Source: Bacillus sp. FJAT-49711
GTDB lineage: Bacteria; Bacillota; Bacilli; Bacillales; Bacillaceae_C
NCBI RefSeq assembly: GCF_018343715.1
Contig: NZ_JAGYPL010000001.1
Location: forward strand, 372,001 to 436,000
Direction of reading: 5' to 3'
Length of the DNA: 64,000 nucleotides
The notes beneath the pieces are model-generated. The model ran no database searches. It was given only the letters and a program-made list of their open reading frames with translations, and was not told the DNA's origin. The stretch's first letter is position 1; every line of letters starts with the position of its first letter. The translations under genes and the position numbers were made by a program. Shown piece after piece: positions 19,028 through 27,884 of this stretch.

Positions 19028-19072
19028 AAACAGTCATCTTCTAAGAGTAAGCGAAGATGGCTGTTTCATATT
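19028..19072 (+). terminator. Terminator after sigK
   Basis: aaacagtcatcttc pairs with gaagatggctgttt (one G-U) around taagagtaagc, followed by a T-containing tail. About 110 bases of unassigned sequence then separate it from the 3' end of pssA. Confidence 0.85.
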
Positions 19073-19182
19073 TTAGGAATTAATCATTGGATACTTCGTA
19101 GGTAATTTGCGGGCTGCGTACTTTATCGTTAAACCTCTAAAAATTTATGTGCGCCTCTGTAAAAGCGCTTCAACCTTAACCT

Positions 19183-19722
19183 TTAAATCTTTTTAAAAGT
19201 AAATGTACTGATCATCAAAATTGATAAAATTAGAGTAATAAATAAGAATGAGTTCGATGGGAAATATGGAATAGCTAAATAACTAAGGGTTAATAAACAA
19301 CCTGCTGACGTAATCGGGAGTCCCATAAAGTAGCCATTACTTTCTGTAATGTTAAACCTGGCTAGACGGAATGCTCCGCAGCCTATAAAAAAAACAGTAA
19401 GAAATATTCCGGGAAAGCCAAACAAATTAAGAATTCCTTGGTATAATAACAAGGCGGGGGCAACTCCAAATGAGATGATATCACTCATCGAGTCGAGCTG
19501 TTTTCCCATTTCTGATTCAATTTGCAGCTTGCGTGCAACAATTCCATCGAAACGATCCGCAAGTGCAGCAATAAAAATAAGTAAAAGACTTAGATGCAAC
19601 TGGCCGTTGATTCCTACGAGAATAGCGCATCCGCCTAAACCGAGATTGGCCAAAGTAAGGACGTTAGCCGTTTGTGCTTTTAATTTTCTAATTGTTTGAT
19701 CAAAGGCATCGACTAGGAACAT
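19183..19722 (-). CDS. pssA: CDP-diacylglycerol--serine O-phosphatidyltransferase (PssA)
   Basis: The 179-residue membrane enzyme makes phosphatidylserine. The CDP-alcohol phosphatidyltransferase signature DxxDGxxARxxxxxxxxGxxxDxxxD is complete, from DRFDGIVARK to QLDSMSDI at about residues 56-80. Five to six hydrophobic segments are seen. ATG 19722 has GGAGG before it on its strand. It diverges from psd across a 97-base gap, so the two steps of phosphatidylethanolamine synthesis are neighbours but transcribed apart; in B. subtilis they share an operon elsewhere. Confidence 0.94.
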   Translation of the reverse strand: MFLVDAFDQTIRKLKAQTANVLTLANLGLGGCAILVGINGQLHLSLLLIFIAALADRFDGIVARKLQIESEMGKQLDSMSDIISFGVAPALLLYQGILNLFGFPGIFLTVFFIGCGAFRLARFNITESNGYFMGLPITSAGCLLTLSYLAIPYFPSNSFLFITLILSILMISTFTFKKI

Positions 19723-19819
19723 TTTTTATCCTCCTTCCTTCATCTTGTATCTAATCATACTAAATTATATTCCTTTTAGACATAAAAGTTAAGATATTTT
19801 TAGCAAGGGGGTCAATGGT

Positions 19820-20602
19820 TTGAAGCAAAAGCTTTACCGTTCTTTTATTGAATTGACAAATGGACCGTTTACAGCAAATCTAATAAAAAAATTTACGCAT
19901 TCTAATTTAAGCAGGCGATTGATTAAGTCATACGCAACATTTTATGGAATTAATCTGGAAGAAATGCAGGGAGATATACATAGTTATGAAAATTTGCATT
20001 TATTTTTCACAAGAAAAATAAAGGAACATTCCCGTGTGATTGATCCACATCCAACTTCTATTATAAGCCCTGTAGACGGTGTTTTGGAGGATGTAGGTAC
20101 CATCCATGCAAATAGTTTAATATATGTAAAAAACAAAAGCTACTCCATTACAGAAATGCTTGGAGCAAGTGATCGTGCAGCTAAATATGCCGAGGGCACA
20201 TATATGATTCTTTATTTGAGCCCAGCCCATTATCATCGTATTCATAGTCCGGTCGATGCGAAAATAATAAATCGATATTCATTAGGGGCTAGGTCGTATC
20301 CAGTTAATCGACTAGGATTAAAATACGGAGATGCGACATTGAGTAAAAACTTTCGAACGATTTCAGAATTAGAGTGTGCTGGAAAATCAATTGCTATGGT
20401 TAAGGTTGGTGCGATGTTTATCAATTCAGTGGAAATTATTAATCAAAATGAAGAATGGGAAAAGGGAGAAGAAGTAGCTTATTTTTCGTTTGGGTCTACC
20501 GTTGTTCTACTATTCGAAAAAAATACTTTTCAACTCAACGGCACCTTATCAGTACCGAGCGAAGTAAAAGTTGGGGAAGCTCTAGGAATGATGAATAGCT
20601 GA
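19820..20602 (+). CDS. psd: Phosphatidylserine decarboxylase proenzyme
   Basis: The 260-residue proenzyme makes phosphatidylethanolamine. The SPVDGVLEDVG and LSPAHYHRIHSP motifs are typical. The self-cleavage site is in YFSFGSTVVLLFE near residue 223; cleavage before the serine makes the pyruvoyl group. The TTG start has an aaggggg site upstream. It is divergent from pssA, which supplies its substrate. A terminator shared with sda follows after about ten bases. Confidence 0.95.
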   Translation: MKQKLYRSFIELTNGPFTANLIKKFTHSNLSRRLIKSYATFYGINLEEMQGDIHSYENLHLFFTRKIKEHSRVIDPHPTSIISPVDGVLEDVGTIHANSLIYVKNKSYSITEMLGASDRAAKYAEGTYMILYLSPAHYHRIHSPVDAKIINRYSLGARSYPVNRLGLKYGDATLSKNFRTISELECAGKSIAMVKVGAMFINSVEIINQNEEWEKGEEVAYFSFGSTVVLLFEKNTFQLNGTLSVPSEVKVGEALGMMNS

Positions 20603-20609
20603 AATAAGA

Positions 20610-20640
20610 AAAGCGCCAAAGTAAGCGGCGCTATTTTATT
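20610..20640. terminator. Shared terminator of psd and sda
   Basis: The stem agcgcc pairs with ggcgct around aaagtaagc. T-rich flank on the + side and A-rich flank on the other support both convergent genes. The stem is short. Confidence 0.65.
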
Positions 20641-20659
20641 TCCATTATGTTATTTTAGA

Positions 20660-20791
20660 TTATGAAAGTTTTTTTACTAAAGATCGCCGGTGAAGTTCCG
20701 ATTCAATGAGCTGAATAAAATCAGAGCCTAGGTTAAGATTCTTAGCCTTATAATATGATTCGAGCAAAAGTTCATCAGATAACTTTTTCAT
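20660..20791 (-). CDS. sda: Sda checkpoint inhibitor of sporulation kinase KinA
   Basis: This 43-residue ORF reads [17 protein letters not shown], then [18 protein letters not shown], which matches Sda closely. Sda forms a helical hairpin that binds KinA (and KinB) and blocks phosphorelay entry into sporulation when replication is disturbed. GGAGGTG precedes the ATG on its strand. It faces away from the DnaA-box cluster at 20913-21011, so DnaA probably controls its transcription, as reported for B. subtilis. Confidence 0.93.
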   Translation of the reverse strand: MKKLSDELLLESYYKAKNLNLGSDFIQLIESELHRRSLVKKLS

Positions 20792-20912
20792 CAGCTTCAC
20801 CTCCAACAATCAAAATATTGTTCTAAAAAGGATAGTTATAAAATAGATTATTATGTTATCCCTTTTATTACCCCCACTTTACCAGATTAAACTTAGTGGA
20901 ACAAGCGTTCCT

Positions 20913-21011
20913 TTATCCACAGAAATAAGTGGATAACCTGTGGGTAATATGTTGGTAATTATTTTTAAGGTTGTCACATTCGCTCTGGTTATGTGTATAA
21001 ACTTATCCACA
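20913..21011. promoter_or_regulatory. DnaA-box cluster between sda and yqeG
   Basis: Two perfect TTATCCACA boxes lie at 20913-20921 and 21003-21011. Three one-mismatch boxes on the other strand lie at 20928-20936 (AGTGGATAA), 20939-20947 (TGTGGGTAA) and 20992-21000 (TGTGTATAA). B. subtilis also has a DnaA cluster at sda-yqeG. No AT-rich unwinding region or dnaA gene is here, so it is a regulatory or titration site rather than an origin. Confidence 0.88.
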
Positions 21012-21028
21012 GATTTCGAAAAAGTAGA

Positions 21029-21057
21029 TTATTGTCGAAAACTCTTTTGAATATAAT
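21029..21057 (+). promoter_or_regulatory. Candidate promoter for the yqeG operon
   Basis: A perfect TATAAT lies at 21052-21057, with a weak TTATTG 17 bases before it. It starts 18 bases after the last DnaA box, so DnaA could also affect this unit. Confidence 0.4.
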
Positions 21058-21162
21058 TCAAAATCGGTTGGCACACAAATATAAAATAGAAAAAAGATGC
21101 GTATACGCTAAAAATTAGTTAAGATGAGTTTATCTGACAGAACAGCAATGAGGTGTAGAAAA

Positions 21163-21687
21163 TTGTTGAAAAAGTTTTTGCCAAGTGAGTATGTTAAAAG
21201 TATTTATCATATTGACGCTAAAGAATTAAAATTAAAGGGTATAAAGGGAATCATTACGGATTTGGATAATACACTTGTTGAATGGGATCGCCCAAATGCT
21301 ACTCCGAAGCTAATTAATTGGTTAGATGAAATGCAGCGAAATGACATTAAAGTGACCATTGTTTCTAATAATAATGAGCAAAGAGTAAGAATATTCTCCG
21401 ATCCTTTACGAATCCCATTTATTTATAAGGCGAGAAAACCTCTTGGCCGTGCATTTAAAAAGGCAATCCAAATGATGGGAACGACGAAAGATGAAACAGT
21501 TATAATTGGGGACCAATTATTAACGGATGTACTGGGAGGAAATCGCGCAGGTTTTTATACAATTCTTGTCATTCCAGTCGCTAAGTCGGACGGGTTTTTT
21601 ACTCGTTTTAATCGAAAAATTGAACGAGGAATCATGGCAAACTTTAAACGTAAAGGACTAATTGATTGGGAGGATGAGCAGCAATGA
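21163..21687 (+). CDS. yqeG: YqeG family HAD-type phosphatase
   Basis: The 174-residue HAD-superfamily protein carries the nucleophile motif IITDLDNTLVEW near residue 27, VTIVSNNNEQRV, and the acidic motif VIIGDQLLTDVLGG. The family (subfamily IIIA) includes mitochondrial PGP phosphatase Gep4-like enzymes, so lipid phosphatase activity is possible but unproven here. The TTG start at 21163 (MLKKFLPSEYVK) is preferred over ATG 21124 because gaggtg lies 7 bases before it. It overlaps yqeH by ATGA. Confidence 0.88.
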   Translation: MLKKFLPSEYVKSIYHIDAKELKLKGIKGIITDLDNTLVEWDRPNATPKLINWLDEMQRNDIKVTIVSNNNEQRVRIFSDPLRIPFIYKARKPLGRAFKKAIQMMGTTKDETVIIGDQLLTDVLGGNRAGFYTILVIPVAKSDGFFTRFNRKIERGIMANFKRKGLIDWEDEQQ

Positions 21688-22790
21688 GTAAACATGACAT
21701 CAATTGTATTGGCTGTGGAGTAGCAATACAGACAGATCATCCCGAAGACATTGGATATGCTCCTTCTTCATCTTTGGAAAAAGAAGAAGTGATTTGTCAA
21801 AGATGCTTTCGATTGAAGCATTATAATGAAGTTCAAGATGTATCGCTGACTGACCAAGACTTTTTAAATATATTAAACAAACTAAGTCTTACTGAAAGCT
21901 TAATTGTTAAGATTATTGATATTTTTGATTTTAATGGGAGCTGGTTGCCGGGACTGCATCGATTTGTGGGCAGTAACCCAATATTGCTCATTGGAAATAA
22001 AGTTGATTTACTTCCGAAATCAGCAAAAAGAAATAAGCTGATCGGGTGGATGAAAAGTCAGGCAAAAGAGCTTGGACTAAAGCCGATAGATGTTCTTCTC
22101 GTAAGTGCTGCGAAGGGGAGCCAAATAAAAGAGGCACTTGAACAAATAGAATACCATCGAAAAGGTAAAGATGTTTATATAGTAGGGTGTACGAATGTTG
22201 GGAAATCAACTTTTATTAATCGAATCATTAAAGAAGTAGCAGGCGGACAAGATGTCATTACGACTTCTCACTTTCCAGGGACAACATTGGATATGATTGA
22301 AATTCCGCTCGATGATGGAAAAGCTCTGATTGATACACCTGGAATCATCAATCATCACCAGATGGCCCATTTTGTTGACAAGAGCGATTTGAAAATTATT
22401 ACACCAAAAAAAGAAATTAAGCCTAAGATCTTTCAGTTGAATGAGGAGCAAACTTTATTTTTTGGTGGATTAGCAAGATTTGATTATTTAAAAGGTGGAC
22501 GCCGATCCTTTACTTGTTATTTATCAAATGAATTACATATTCATCGTACAAAATTGGATAATGCGGACACCTTATATAACAACCATGTGGGAGAAATGCT
22601 GCAGCCGCCAAGAAAGAATGAACTGGACACATTTCCTGAACTCGTAAGACATGAATTCATGATTAAAGAGGGAAAAATAGATGTAGTATTCTCAGGTTTG
22701 GGTTGGGTGACGGTTAATGAACCAGGAGCAAAAATCGCTGCATATGTTCCAAGAGGTGTAAACGTAATGTTAAGGAAATCACTCATATAA
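21684..22790 (+). CDS. yqeH: Circularly permuted GTPase YqeH (30S assembly)
   Basis: The 368-residue protein has an N-terminal zinc finger (CIGCG ... CQRCFRLKHY). The GTPase motifs come in permuted order: G4 NKVDLLPK, G5 SAAKG, then G1 GCTNVGKST near residue 169 and G3 DTPG. YqeH is needed for 30S ribosome assembly in B. subtilis. It starts within the stop of yqeG (ATGA) and precedes aroE by 26 bases. Confidence 0.95.
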   Translation: MSKHDINCIGCGVAIQTDHPEDIGYAPSSSLEKEEVICQRCFRLKHYNEVQDVSLTDQDFLNILNKLSLTESLIVKIIDIFDFNGSWLPGLHRFVGSNPILLIGNKVDLLPKSAKRNKLIGWMKSQAKELGLKPIDVLLVSAAKGSQIKEALEQIEYHRKGKDVYIVGCTNVGKSTFINRIIKEVAGGQDVITTSHFPGTTLDMIEIPLDDGKALIDTPGIINHHQMAHFVDKSDLKIITPKKEIKPKIFQLNEEQTLFFGGLARFDYLKGGRRSFTCYLSNELHIHRTKLDNADTLYNNHVGEMLQPPRKNELDTFPELVRHEFMIKEGKIDVVFSGLGWVTVNEPGAKIAAYVPRGVNVMLRKSLI

Positions 22791-22816
22791 ATAGAAGAAA
22801 CAATGGGGGAATTTGA

Positions 22817-23659
22817 TTGCTTAAATTATACGGTGTTATTGGCGATCCGATTGTACAATCCATGTCGCCTGTCATGCATAGTCAGGAATTTGATCAATTG
22901 GCAATAGAAGCTCATTATCATCCTTTTCATATAATAGATAAAGACTTAAAAGACGCTGTAAAGGGAATGAAAGCAATAGGTATTGCAGGTTTCAATGTGA
23001 CAAGCCCGCATAAAACGACGATCATGCCCTTTTTAGATTATATCGATCCACTAGCAAAAGCGATTGGCGCTGTAAATACAGTCGTTCGTGTCAATGATGA
23101 ATTTCATGGTTATAATACTGATGGAATGGGATTTATTAAAGCACTGCAGGCAGATTGGAAAGAGAGTTTCTATCATGACCATGCTTTAATTATTGGAGCA
23201 GGTGGTGCTGCCAAGGCGATTTATTATACTTTATTATCTAAGGGTATGAAAAATATTGATATTGCAAACCGTTCCGTTGATAAAGCGAATCAATTAATTT
23301 TTAATTGCCCGTATGAAGGCAAATCCAAAGCGATGTCGCTGAAAGAAGCTGAAGCTTGCTTGGATCAATATCAGCTTATTATACAGACAACTTCGATTGG
23401 GATGTATCCTAATTTTTCAGAAACTCCAATGTCTCTTGCGAATTTAAATCAGAATGCATTCGTATCGGATATTATTTATAATCCATTTGAAACGGCTCTT
23501 TTAAAAGAAGCGATGGAAAGAGGAGCGAAAGTACAAAACGGTGTAGGGATGTTTGTTTATCAAGGTGCCCTCGCATTTGAAAAATGGACGAGTATCGTAC
23601 CTGATGTAGACAGAATGACGAACATTGTAATTAAACATTTAGGAGGAAATCCATGCTGA
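22817..23659 (+). CDS. aroE: Shikimate dehydrogenase
   Basis: The 280-residue NADPH enzyme reduces 3-dehydroshikimate. The N-terminal shikimate-binding motif is SMSPVMHSQEF, the catalytic lysine is in NVTSPHKTTIMPF, and the NADP-binding loop is IIGAGGAAKAIYYTL near residue 130. NTDGMGF and GMFVYQGALAFE are also seen. The TTG start has a ggggga site 6 bases before it. Its end overlaps yqeI by seven bases. In B. subtilis the gene here is named aroD. Confidence 0.95.
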   Translation: MLKLYGVIGDPIVQSMSPVMHSQEFDQLAIEAHYHPFHIIDKDLKDAVKGMKAIGIAGFNVTSPHKTTIMPFLDYIDPLAKAIGAVNTVVRVNDEFHGYNTDGMGFIKALQADWKESFYHDHALIIGAGGAAKAIYYTLLSKGMKNIDIANRSVDKANQLIFNCPYEGKSKAMSLKEAEACLDQYQLIIQTTSIGMYPNFSETPMSLANLNQNAFVSDIIYNPFETALLKEAMERGAKVQNGVGMFVYQGALAFEKWTSIVPDVDRMTNIVIKHLGGNPC

Positions 23660-23946
23660 CTGGAAAACAAAAAAGGTATTTAAGATCAAAGGCCCATCAT
23701 CTAACGCCAATTTTTCAAGTAGGAAAAGGCGGAGTAAATGAAAATATGATTAGACAAATCGATGAAGCCTTGGAAAAAAGGGAATTACTAAAAGTTAGTA
23801 TTCTTCAAAATTGTGACGAAGACAAGGAATCGGTTGCGACTGACCTTGTTGAAGGAACAGAGGCAGAGCTTGTGCAAGTTATCGGTAATATTATTGTTCT
23901 TTATAAAGAGTCTAAGGAAAATAAAGAACTAAATTTACCAGTGTAA
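23653..23946 (+). CDS. yqeI: YhbY/CRS1-YhbY family RNA-binding protein YqeI
   Basis: The 97-residue CRM-domain protein starts LTGKQKRYLRSKAHHL, has the GKGGVNEN motif at about residues 24-31 in place of GxxG, and KRELLKVSILQNC. The family binds pre-50S particles and helps ribosome maturation. The ATG lies inside the end of aroE, with aggagga before it. It is followed at once by nadD. Confidence 0.92.
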   Translation: MLTGKQKRYLRSKAHHLTPIFQVGKGGVNENMIRQIDEALEKRELLKVSILQNCDEDKESVATDLVEGTEAELVQVIGNIIVLYKESKENKELNLPV

Positions 23947-23961
23947 ATGGTGAGCAGAATA

Positions 23962-24534
23962 ATGAAGAAAAAAGTTGGCATCTTAGGCGGAACGTTTGAT
24001 CCCCCTCATCTTGGACATTTAATTATCGCTAATGAAGTATTTCATCGTTTGCAATTGGATGAAATACAGTTTATGCCCAATCAAGAGCCTCCACATAAAG
24101 AAAGAGATAGCCATACAACGAATAGAGATCGAATTAGAATGATTGAATTGGCTATCCAAGGCAATCCCTATTTTTCAATTGAAAAAATAGAGCTGGAGAG
24201 AAAAGGGAGATCCTATACGTACGATACGATGAAAATGCTTATCGAGCGGAATCCGAATCATGAATATTATTTTATTATTGGTGCAGATATGGTGGAATAT
24301 TTGCCACATTGGAAAAAGATAAATGAGTTAATGGAGATGATTAAGTTTGTTGGCGTTAACCGGCCGAATTATCAGCTTGAAACTACTTATCCCATCATCC
24401 AAATTGAAGTTCCATTTATCGAAATATCATCATCAATGATTAGACATAGAAGTAAGCATTGTGAAACAATCAATTATTTATTACCTTATGGGGTAATTAA
24501 CTATATTGAGGAGAATCAATTGTATGGATCGTGA
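23962..24534 (+). CDS. nadD: Nicotinate-nucleotide adenylyltransferase
   Basis: The 190-residue enzyme forms NaAD from NaMN in NAD synthesis. The nucleotidyl-transfer motif [12 protein letters not shown] is at the N-terminus, and [10 protein letters not shown] is the ISSxxxR motif near the end. ATG 23962 ([10 protein letters not shown]) is chosen because a ggtgag site is about 7 bases upstream; ATG 23947 gives five more residues. It overlaps the start of yqeK by eleven bases. Confidence 0.95.
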   Translation: MKKKVGILGGTFDPPHLGHLIIANEVFHRLQLDEIQFMPNQEPPHKERDSHTTNRDRIRMIELAIQGNPYFSIEKIELERKGRSYTYDTMKMLIERNPNHEYYFIIGADMVEYLPHWKKINELMEMIKFVGVNRPNYQLETTYPIIQIEVPFIEISSSMIRHRSKHCETINYLLPYGVINYIEENQLYGS

Positions 24535-25099
24535 TGGAGCACTTGAAATTGTTGAAAAAAAATTAAAAGGTCCAAGGTTTCAGCATACATTAGGAGTAGT
24601 CTCAACGGCAGTTAAACTAGCCGAAAAATATGGGGCCAATCAAAAGCAAGCTGAAATCGCCGCAATTTTTCATGATTATGCAAAGCTTTTTCCTATTAAT
24701 GAATTAAAGAATATTCTCGTTGAAGCGAAAGCAGATGATCGCTTGCTTTTGTTCCATCCCGAACTATGGCACGGTCCTGCAGCTGCGTATATATTGAAAA
24801 AAGAATTTTCGATCGACAATGAAGATATCATTAATGCTATTCGATTTCATACGACTGGTAGAGCTAATATGACCCTTCTAGAAAAAATCATATACTTAGC
24901 TGATTATATTGAACCCGGCCGCAGCTTTCCAGGCGTAGAGGAGACGAGGGAATTAGCTGAAATTGATTTAGATCAAGCGGTATTTAAAGCAATCAATAAT
25001 ACAATATCTTTTCTTATTCGTAAAAATGCAGCGATTTTTCCCGATACATTCGAAGCATATAATAGTTTTGTTTTAAATAAAGGAGGCAACACAATTTGA
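24524..25099 (+). CDS. yqeK: YqeK family HD-domain hydrolase (Ap4A hydrolase type)
   Basis: The 191-residue HD protein has RFQHTLGVV, the HD motif [19 protein letters not shown] and [14 protein letters not shown], then [10 protein letters not shown]. YqeK enzymes of Gram-positive bacteria are symmetrical Ap4A hydrolases; the order nadD-yqeK-rsfS is conserved. ATG 24524 follows tgaggag by about 9 bases. Its stop overlaps the TTG of rsfS. Confidence 0.92.
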   Translation: MDRDGALEIVEKKLKGPRFQHTLGVVSTAVKLAEKYGANQKQAEIAAIFHDYAKLFPINELKNILVEAKADDRLLLFHPELWHGPAAAYILKKEFSIDNEDIINAIRFHTTGRANMTLLEKIIYLADYIEPGRSFPGVEETRELAEIDLDQAVFKAINNTISFLIRKNAAIFPDTFEAYNSFVLNKGGNTI

Positions 25100-25452
25100 G
25101 TACGAAAGAATTATTAAAAACAGTTGTTAAAGCAGCTGACGATAAAAGAGCTGAAGAAATAGTAGTACTGAATATGCAAGGTATTTCATTCATTGCAGAT
25201 TATTTTCTCATTTGCCATGGGAACTCAGAAAAACAAGTCCAAGCGATTGCAAGAGAAATTAAAGATGAAGCGAATAAGGTAGGTTTGACTGTTAATAAGA
25301 TGGAAGGCTTTGATGAAGCAAAATGGGTATTGATTGATATGGGAAATATCATCGCACACGTATTCCATCGTGATGATCGCAGTTATTATAATTTGGAGAG
25401 GCTTTGGGGAGATGCTCCCTTTGAAGACGTTTTAGGGGAACTTGAACAGTGA
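25096..25452 (+). CDS. rsfS: Ribosomal silencing factor RsfS
   Basis: The 118-residue protein binds L14 and blocks subunit joining under starvation. DUF143 motifs are present: IVVLNMQGISFIADYFLICHG, KMEGFDEAKWVLIDMGNIIAHVF and YYNLERLWGDAP. The TTG start has AGGAGG 9 bases before it. Its stop overlaps the GTG of yqeM. Confidence 0.95.
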   Translation: MSTKELLKTVVKAADDKRAEEIVVLNMQGISFIADYFLICHGNSEKQVQAIAREIKDEANKVGLTVNKMEGFDEAKWVLIDMGNIIAHVFHRDDRSYYNLERLWGDAPFEDVLGELEQ

Positions 25453-26189
25453 CATATGAACGATTAGCATATGTGTACGATTTTTTAATGAAGGAAGTAC
25501 CTTATAAGAGCTGGTTAGAATTCTTATGTATAGAGAAGGAAAGATATTCAGTTGAAGGAAATCGCGTTCTCGATTTGGCTTGTGGGACAGGTGAGTTAAC
25601 TGTTTTATTGGCCGAAAGGGGATTTGATGTAACTGGAGTTGATCTTTCAGATGATATGTTAATGGTTGCAAGGGAAAAAGCAGTGCAAAGGGGGCTGCAA
25701 ATTCATTTGTTTGAGCAGGATATGAGTCTGCTCGAAGGGCTTGGTTCCTTTGATATCATCACTATTTTTTGCGACTCCTTAAATTATTTACGTACACCAG
25801 AAGAAGTACAAAAAACGTTTGAAAATGTTTTTACACATTTAAATGATGGGGGATTATTTTTATTCGATGTTCACTCACCGAATAAAATTGACCAATTTTT
25901 AAATGAAACGTATTCTTTTGCCGATGATGAAGTTTCTTATATATGGACAAGTTTTCCCGGCGAACATTCCCTATCAATAGAGCATGAATTAACCTTCTTT
26001 GTTATGGATGATAAATCAGGAAAATATAATCGATTTGACGAACTGCATAAACAGCGTACATATCGAACCGATCAATATATTAATTGGCTTACAGAAGCAA
26101 ATTTTGCTATTAAGTCGATAAGTGCAGATTTTTCAGATCAAGCACCTACTGAAACTGCGGAAAGAATCTTTTTTACATGCCAAAAATAA
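25449..26189 (+). CDS. yqeM: Class I SAM-dependent methyltransferase YqeM
   Basis: The 246-residue protein has the SAM motif VLDLACGTGELTVLLAERG near residue 40, VTGVDLSDDML, and FDIITIFCDSLNYL. The substrate is unknown. The start GTGACATATG overlaps the rsfS stop. It is the last gene of the yqeG operon; a strong terminator follows. Confidence 0.88.
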   Translation: MTYERLAYVYDFLMKEVPYKSWLEFLCIEKERYSVEGNRVLDLACGTGELTVLLAERGFDVTGVDLSDDMLMVAREKAVQRGLQIHLFEQDMSLLEGLGSFDIITIFCDSLNYLRTPEEVQKTFENVFTHLNDGGLFLFDVHSPNKIDQFLNETYSFADDEVSYIWTSFPGEHSLSIEHELTFFVMDDKSGKYNRFDELHKQRTYRTDQYINWLTEANFAIKSISADFSDQAPTETAERIFFTCQK

Positions 26190-26242
26190 GGCATAGCCTT
26201 TAAAAAATTGAATTAGATATAAGTTTTAATTAATGTGTGTCA

Positions 26243-26272
26243 GGACGGCGGGCTAATTCGCCGTCCTTTTTA
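26243..26272 (+). terminator. Terminator of the yqeG-yqeM operon
   Basis: ggacggcg pairs perfectly with cgccgtcc around ggctaatt, and six T residues follow. Confidence 0.92.
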
Positions 26273-26307
26273 ACACTTGCGCTTTTAAGTGAAACAAGTA
26301 TAATTGA

Positions 26308-27129
26308 TTATACTGTGAAATCTTTTTTCAAAATTTCCACTTCTTCGTTAAATTTTGCGTGTGTTGCCTGAAGTACCTTTTCAAATACCCCATCAAGCTC
26401 TTTTTCCAAAACCTTTATTCCTTCTCCTGTAATACCACCTTTAACACAAACTTTTTCTTCTAATGCAGGAAGAGAATAAAATCCTTTATTTAATAATTCT
26501 CCAAGACCGATCAACATTTCCTCCGCAAGCTTTGTTGCAGTCTCTCTATCAATCAAAGTTTCAGTGACTGCAGCCTCAATAAATCTTCTCGTAATATAAC
26601 TAAAAAAAGCTGGTCCACAGCTAACAATATCCGAAGAAATCCGAGTGATTTCCTCTTTAATTTGGATCGGAACTGAAATATGTGAAAACATGTCTATTAA
26701 TTTATCCTGCCATTTTTGATCGCTCAATTTTCCGAAAGTAAAGAGAGTAACTCCAGAAAATGCTCTGTTTGTTATGCTTGGTATGATTCTAATGCAAGAG
26801 CAAGGTAATGTTTTTTCCAACCAGGCAGTTTGGATTGGACTCGTAATCGATACGAGGCATTGGTCTTTTTTAAAATATGATTGATTCTCCTGAATCAGCG
26901 AGTAAAATTCATTAGGTTTTACACAAAGAAAAATAAGGTTTGATTTTTTTACTACATCACTAATACGATCAGCTACTACAATATCCTCATATTTATGTTT
27001 AAGCATTTCTGCTTTGGCTTTCGTTCTGTTAACTACAATTACTTCTGAAGGAGTTATTGCATTACCATCAATCAATGCTTCAGAAAGTATTGTTCCCATA
27101 TTACCTGTCCCAATTACTCCGACCTTCAT
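26308..27129 (-). CDS. comER: ComER, pyrroline-5-carboxylate reductase-like protein
   Basis: The 273-residue protein has the NAD(P)-binding N-terminus MKVGVIGTGNMGTIL and the ProC-like C-terminal helices (VSCGPAFFSYITRRFIEAA, VCVKGGITGEG). In B. subtilis comER lies opposite comEA, as here, and is not needed for competence; it has been linked to sporulation and biofilm entry. Whether it still reduces pyrroline-5-carboxylate cannot be told. The ATG has a GGAGG-type site on its strand. Confidence 0.88.
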   Translation of the reverse strand: MKVGVIGTGNMGTILSEALIDGNAITPSEVIVVNRTKAKAEMLKHKYEDIVVADRISDVVKKSNLIFLCVKPNEFYSLIQENQSYFKKDQCLVSITSPIQTAWLEKTLPCSCIRIIPSITNRAFSGVTLFTFGKLSDQKWQDKLIDMFSHISVPIQIKEEITRISSDIVSCGPAFFSYITRRFIEAAVTETLIDRETATKLAEEMLIGLGELLNKGFYSLPALEEKVCVKGGITGEGIKVLEKELDGVFEKVLQATHAKFNEEVEILKKDFTV

Positions 27130-27211
27130 TCCTGTCCCTCCTTCGCCTATCTCCTCCTAACAAATGTATGCCAACAAAAAAAAAATATTCATTTCAAGTG
27201 AGGTGGTTAAA

Positions 27212-27820
27212 TTGATATGGCTTGAAAAATATAAATCTGTTTTAGTTGGAGCCATTGTAATTGGACTAGCGCTCTTTTTATTTATAAGTCAGCCAAAGGA
27301 TAATCAAGTAGTCGTAAATGCCAATCTCCCTTTAGGAGAGGGAGACATACCAGGAATAGAGGAGAAGGAAGAAGATGATCGTTTAGCATTAAAGATCTTT
27401 GTGGATGTTAAAGGAGCTGTAAAATCCCCTGGACTTTATGAAGCAACTGAGACGGATCGTGTTTTTGATATTATTGAGAAAGCGGGGGGATTGCTAGATA
27501 AAGCAAATGAGGGTCAAGTGAATTTTGCCCAGAAAGTTCATGATGAGATGGTGATTTATATTCCAAAGATTGGTGAAGAAGGTGAAAATCCTTTTATGAA
27601 TGATTCTTCACCATCCCAACAAAATGATAAGGTCAATTTAAATACGGCGAGCTCAGTTGAACTTGAGACACTGCCAGGTATTGGCCCGGCCAAGTCAGCT
27701 GCCATCATTGAATTTAGGGAGCAAAATGGCGCATTTAAACAAATTGAAGATCTTCAAAAAATTTCGGGGATCGGTCCAAAAACATTTGAAAGATTGCAGG
27801 ATTTAATTACAGTTAAATAA
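27212..27820 (+). CDS. comEA: Competence DNA receptor ComEA
   Basis: The 202-residue membrane protein binds incoming double-stranded DNA. It has one N-terminal membrane segment (about residues 8-27), an acidic linker, a SLBB-like domain (IFVDVKGAVKSPGLYE), and a C-terminal (HhH)2 DNA-binding domain (VNLNTASSVELETLPGIGP, then KISGIGPKTFERL). The TTG start at 27212 follows gaggtgg by 5 bases; longer starts reach into the comER side and lack a site. comEB follows. Confidence 0.93.
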   Translation: MIWLEKYKSVLVGAIVIGLALFLFISQPKDNQVVVNANLPLGEGDIPGIEEKEEDDRLALKIFVDVKGAVKSPGLYEATETDRVFDIIEKAGGLLDKANEGQVNFAQKVHDEMVIYIPKIGEEGENPFMNDSSPSQQNDKVNLNTASSVELETLPGIGPAKSAAIIEFREQNGAFKQIEDLQKISGIGPKTFERLQDLITVK

Positions 27821-27884
27821 TTGAATGATTGACTATCAGCTGCTAAAGTCGATAAACTGAAGAAAACAGAAAAGGGAGACTTAC

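Noticed and set aside
20850-21120. A replication origin
   Set aside because: DnaA boxes are present, but there is no dnaA/dnaN, no clear unwinding region, and this cluster is known as a regulatory site near sda.
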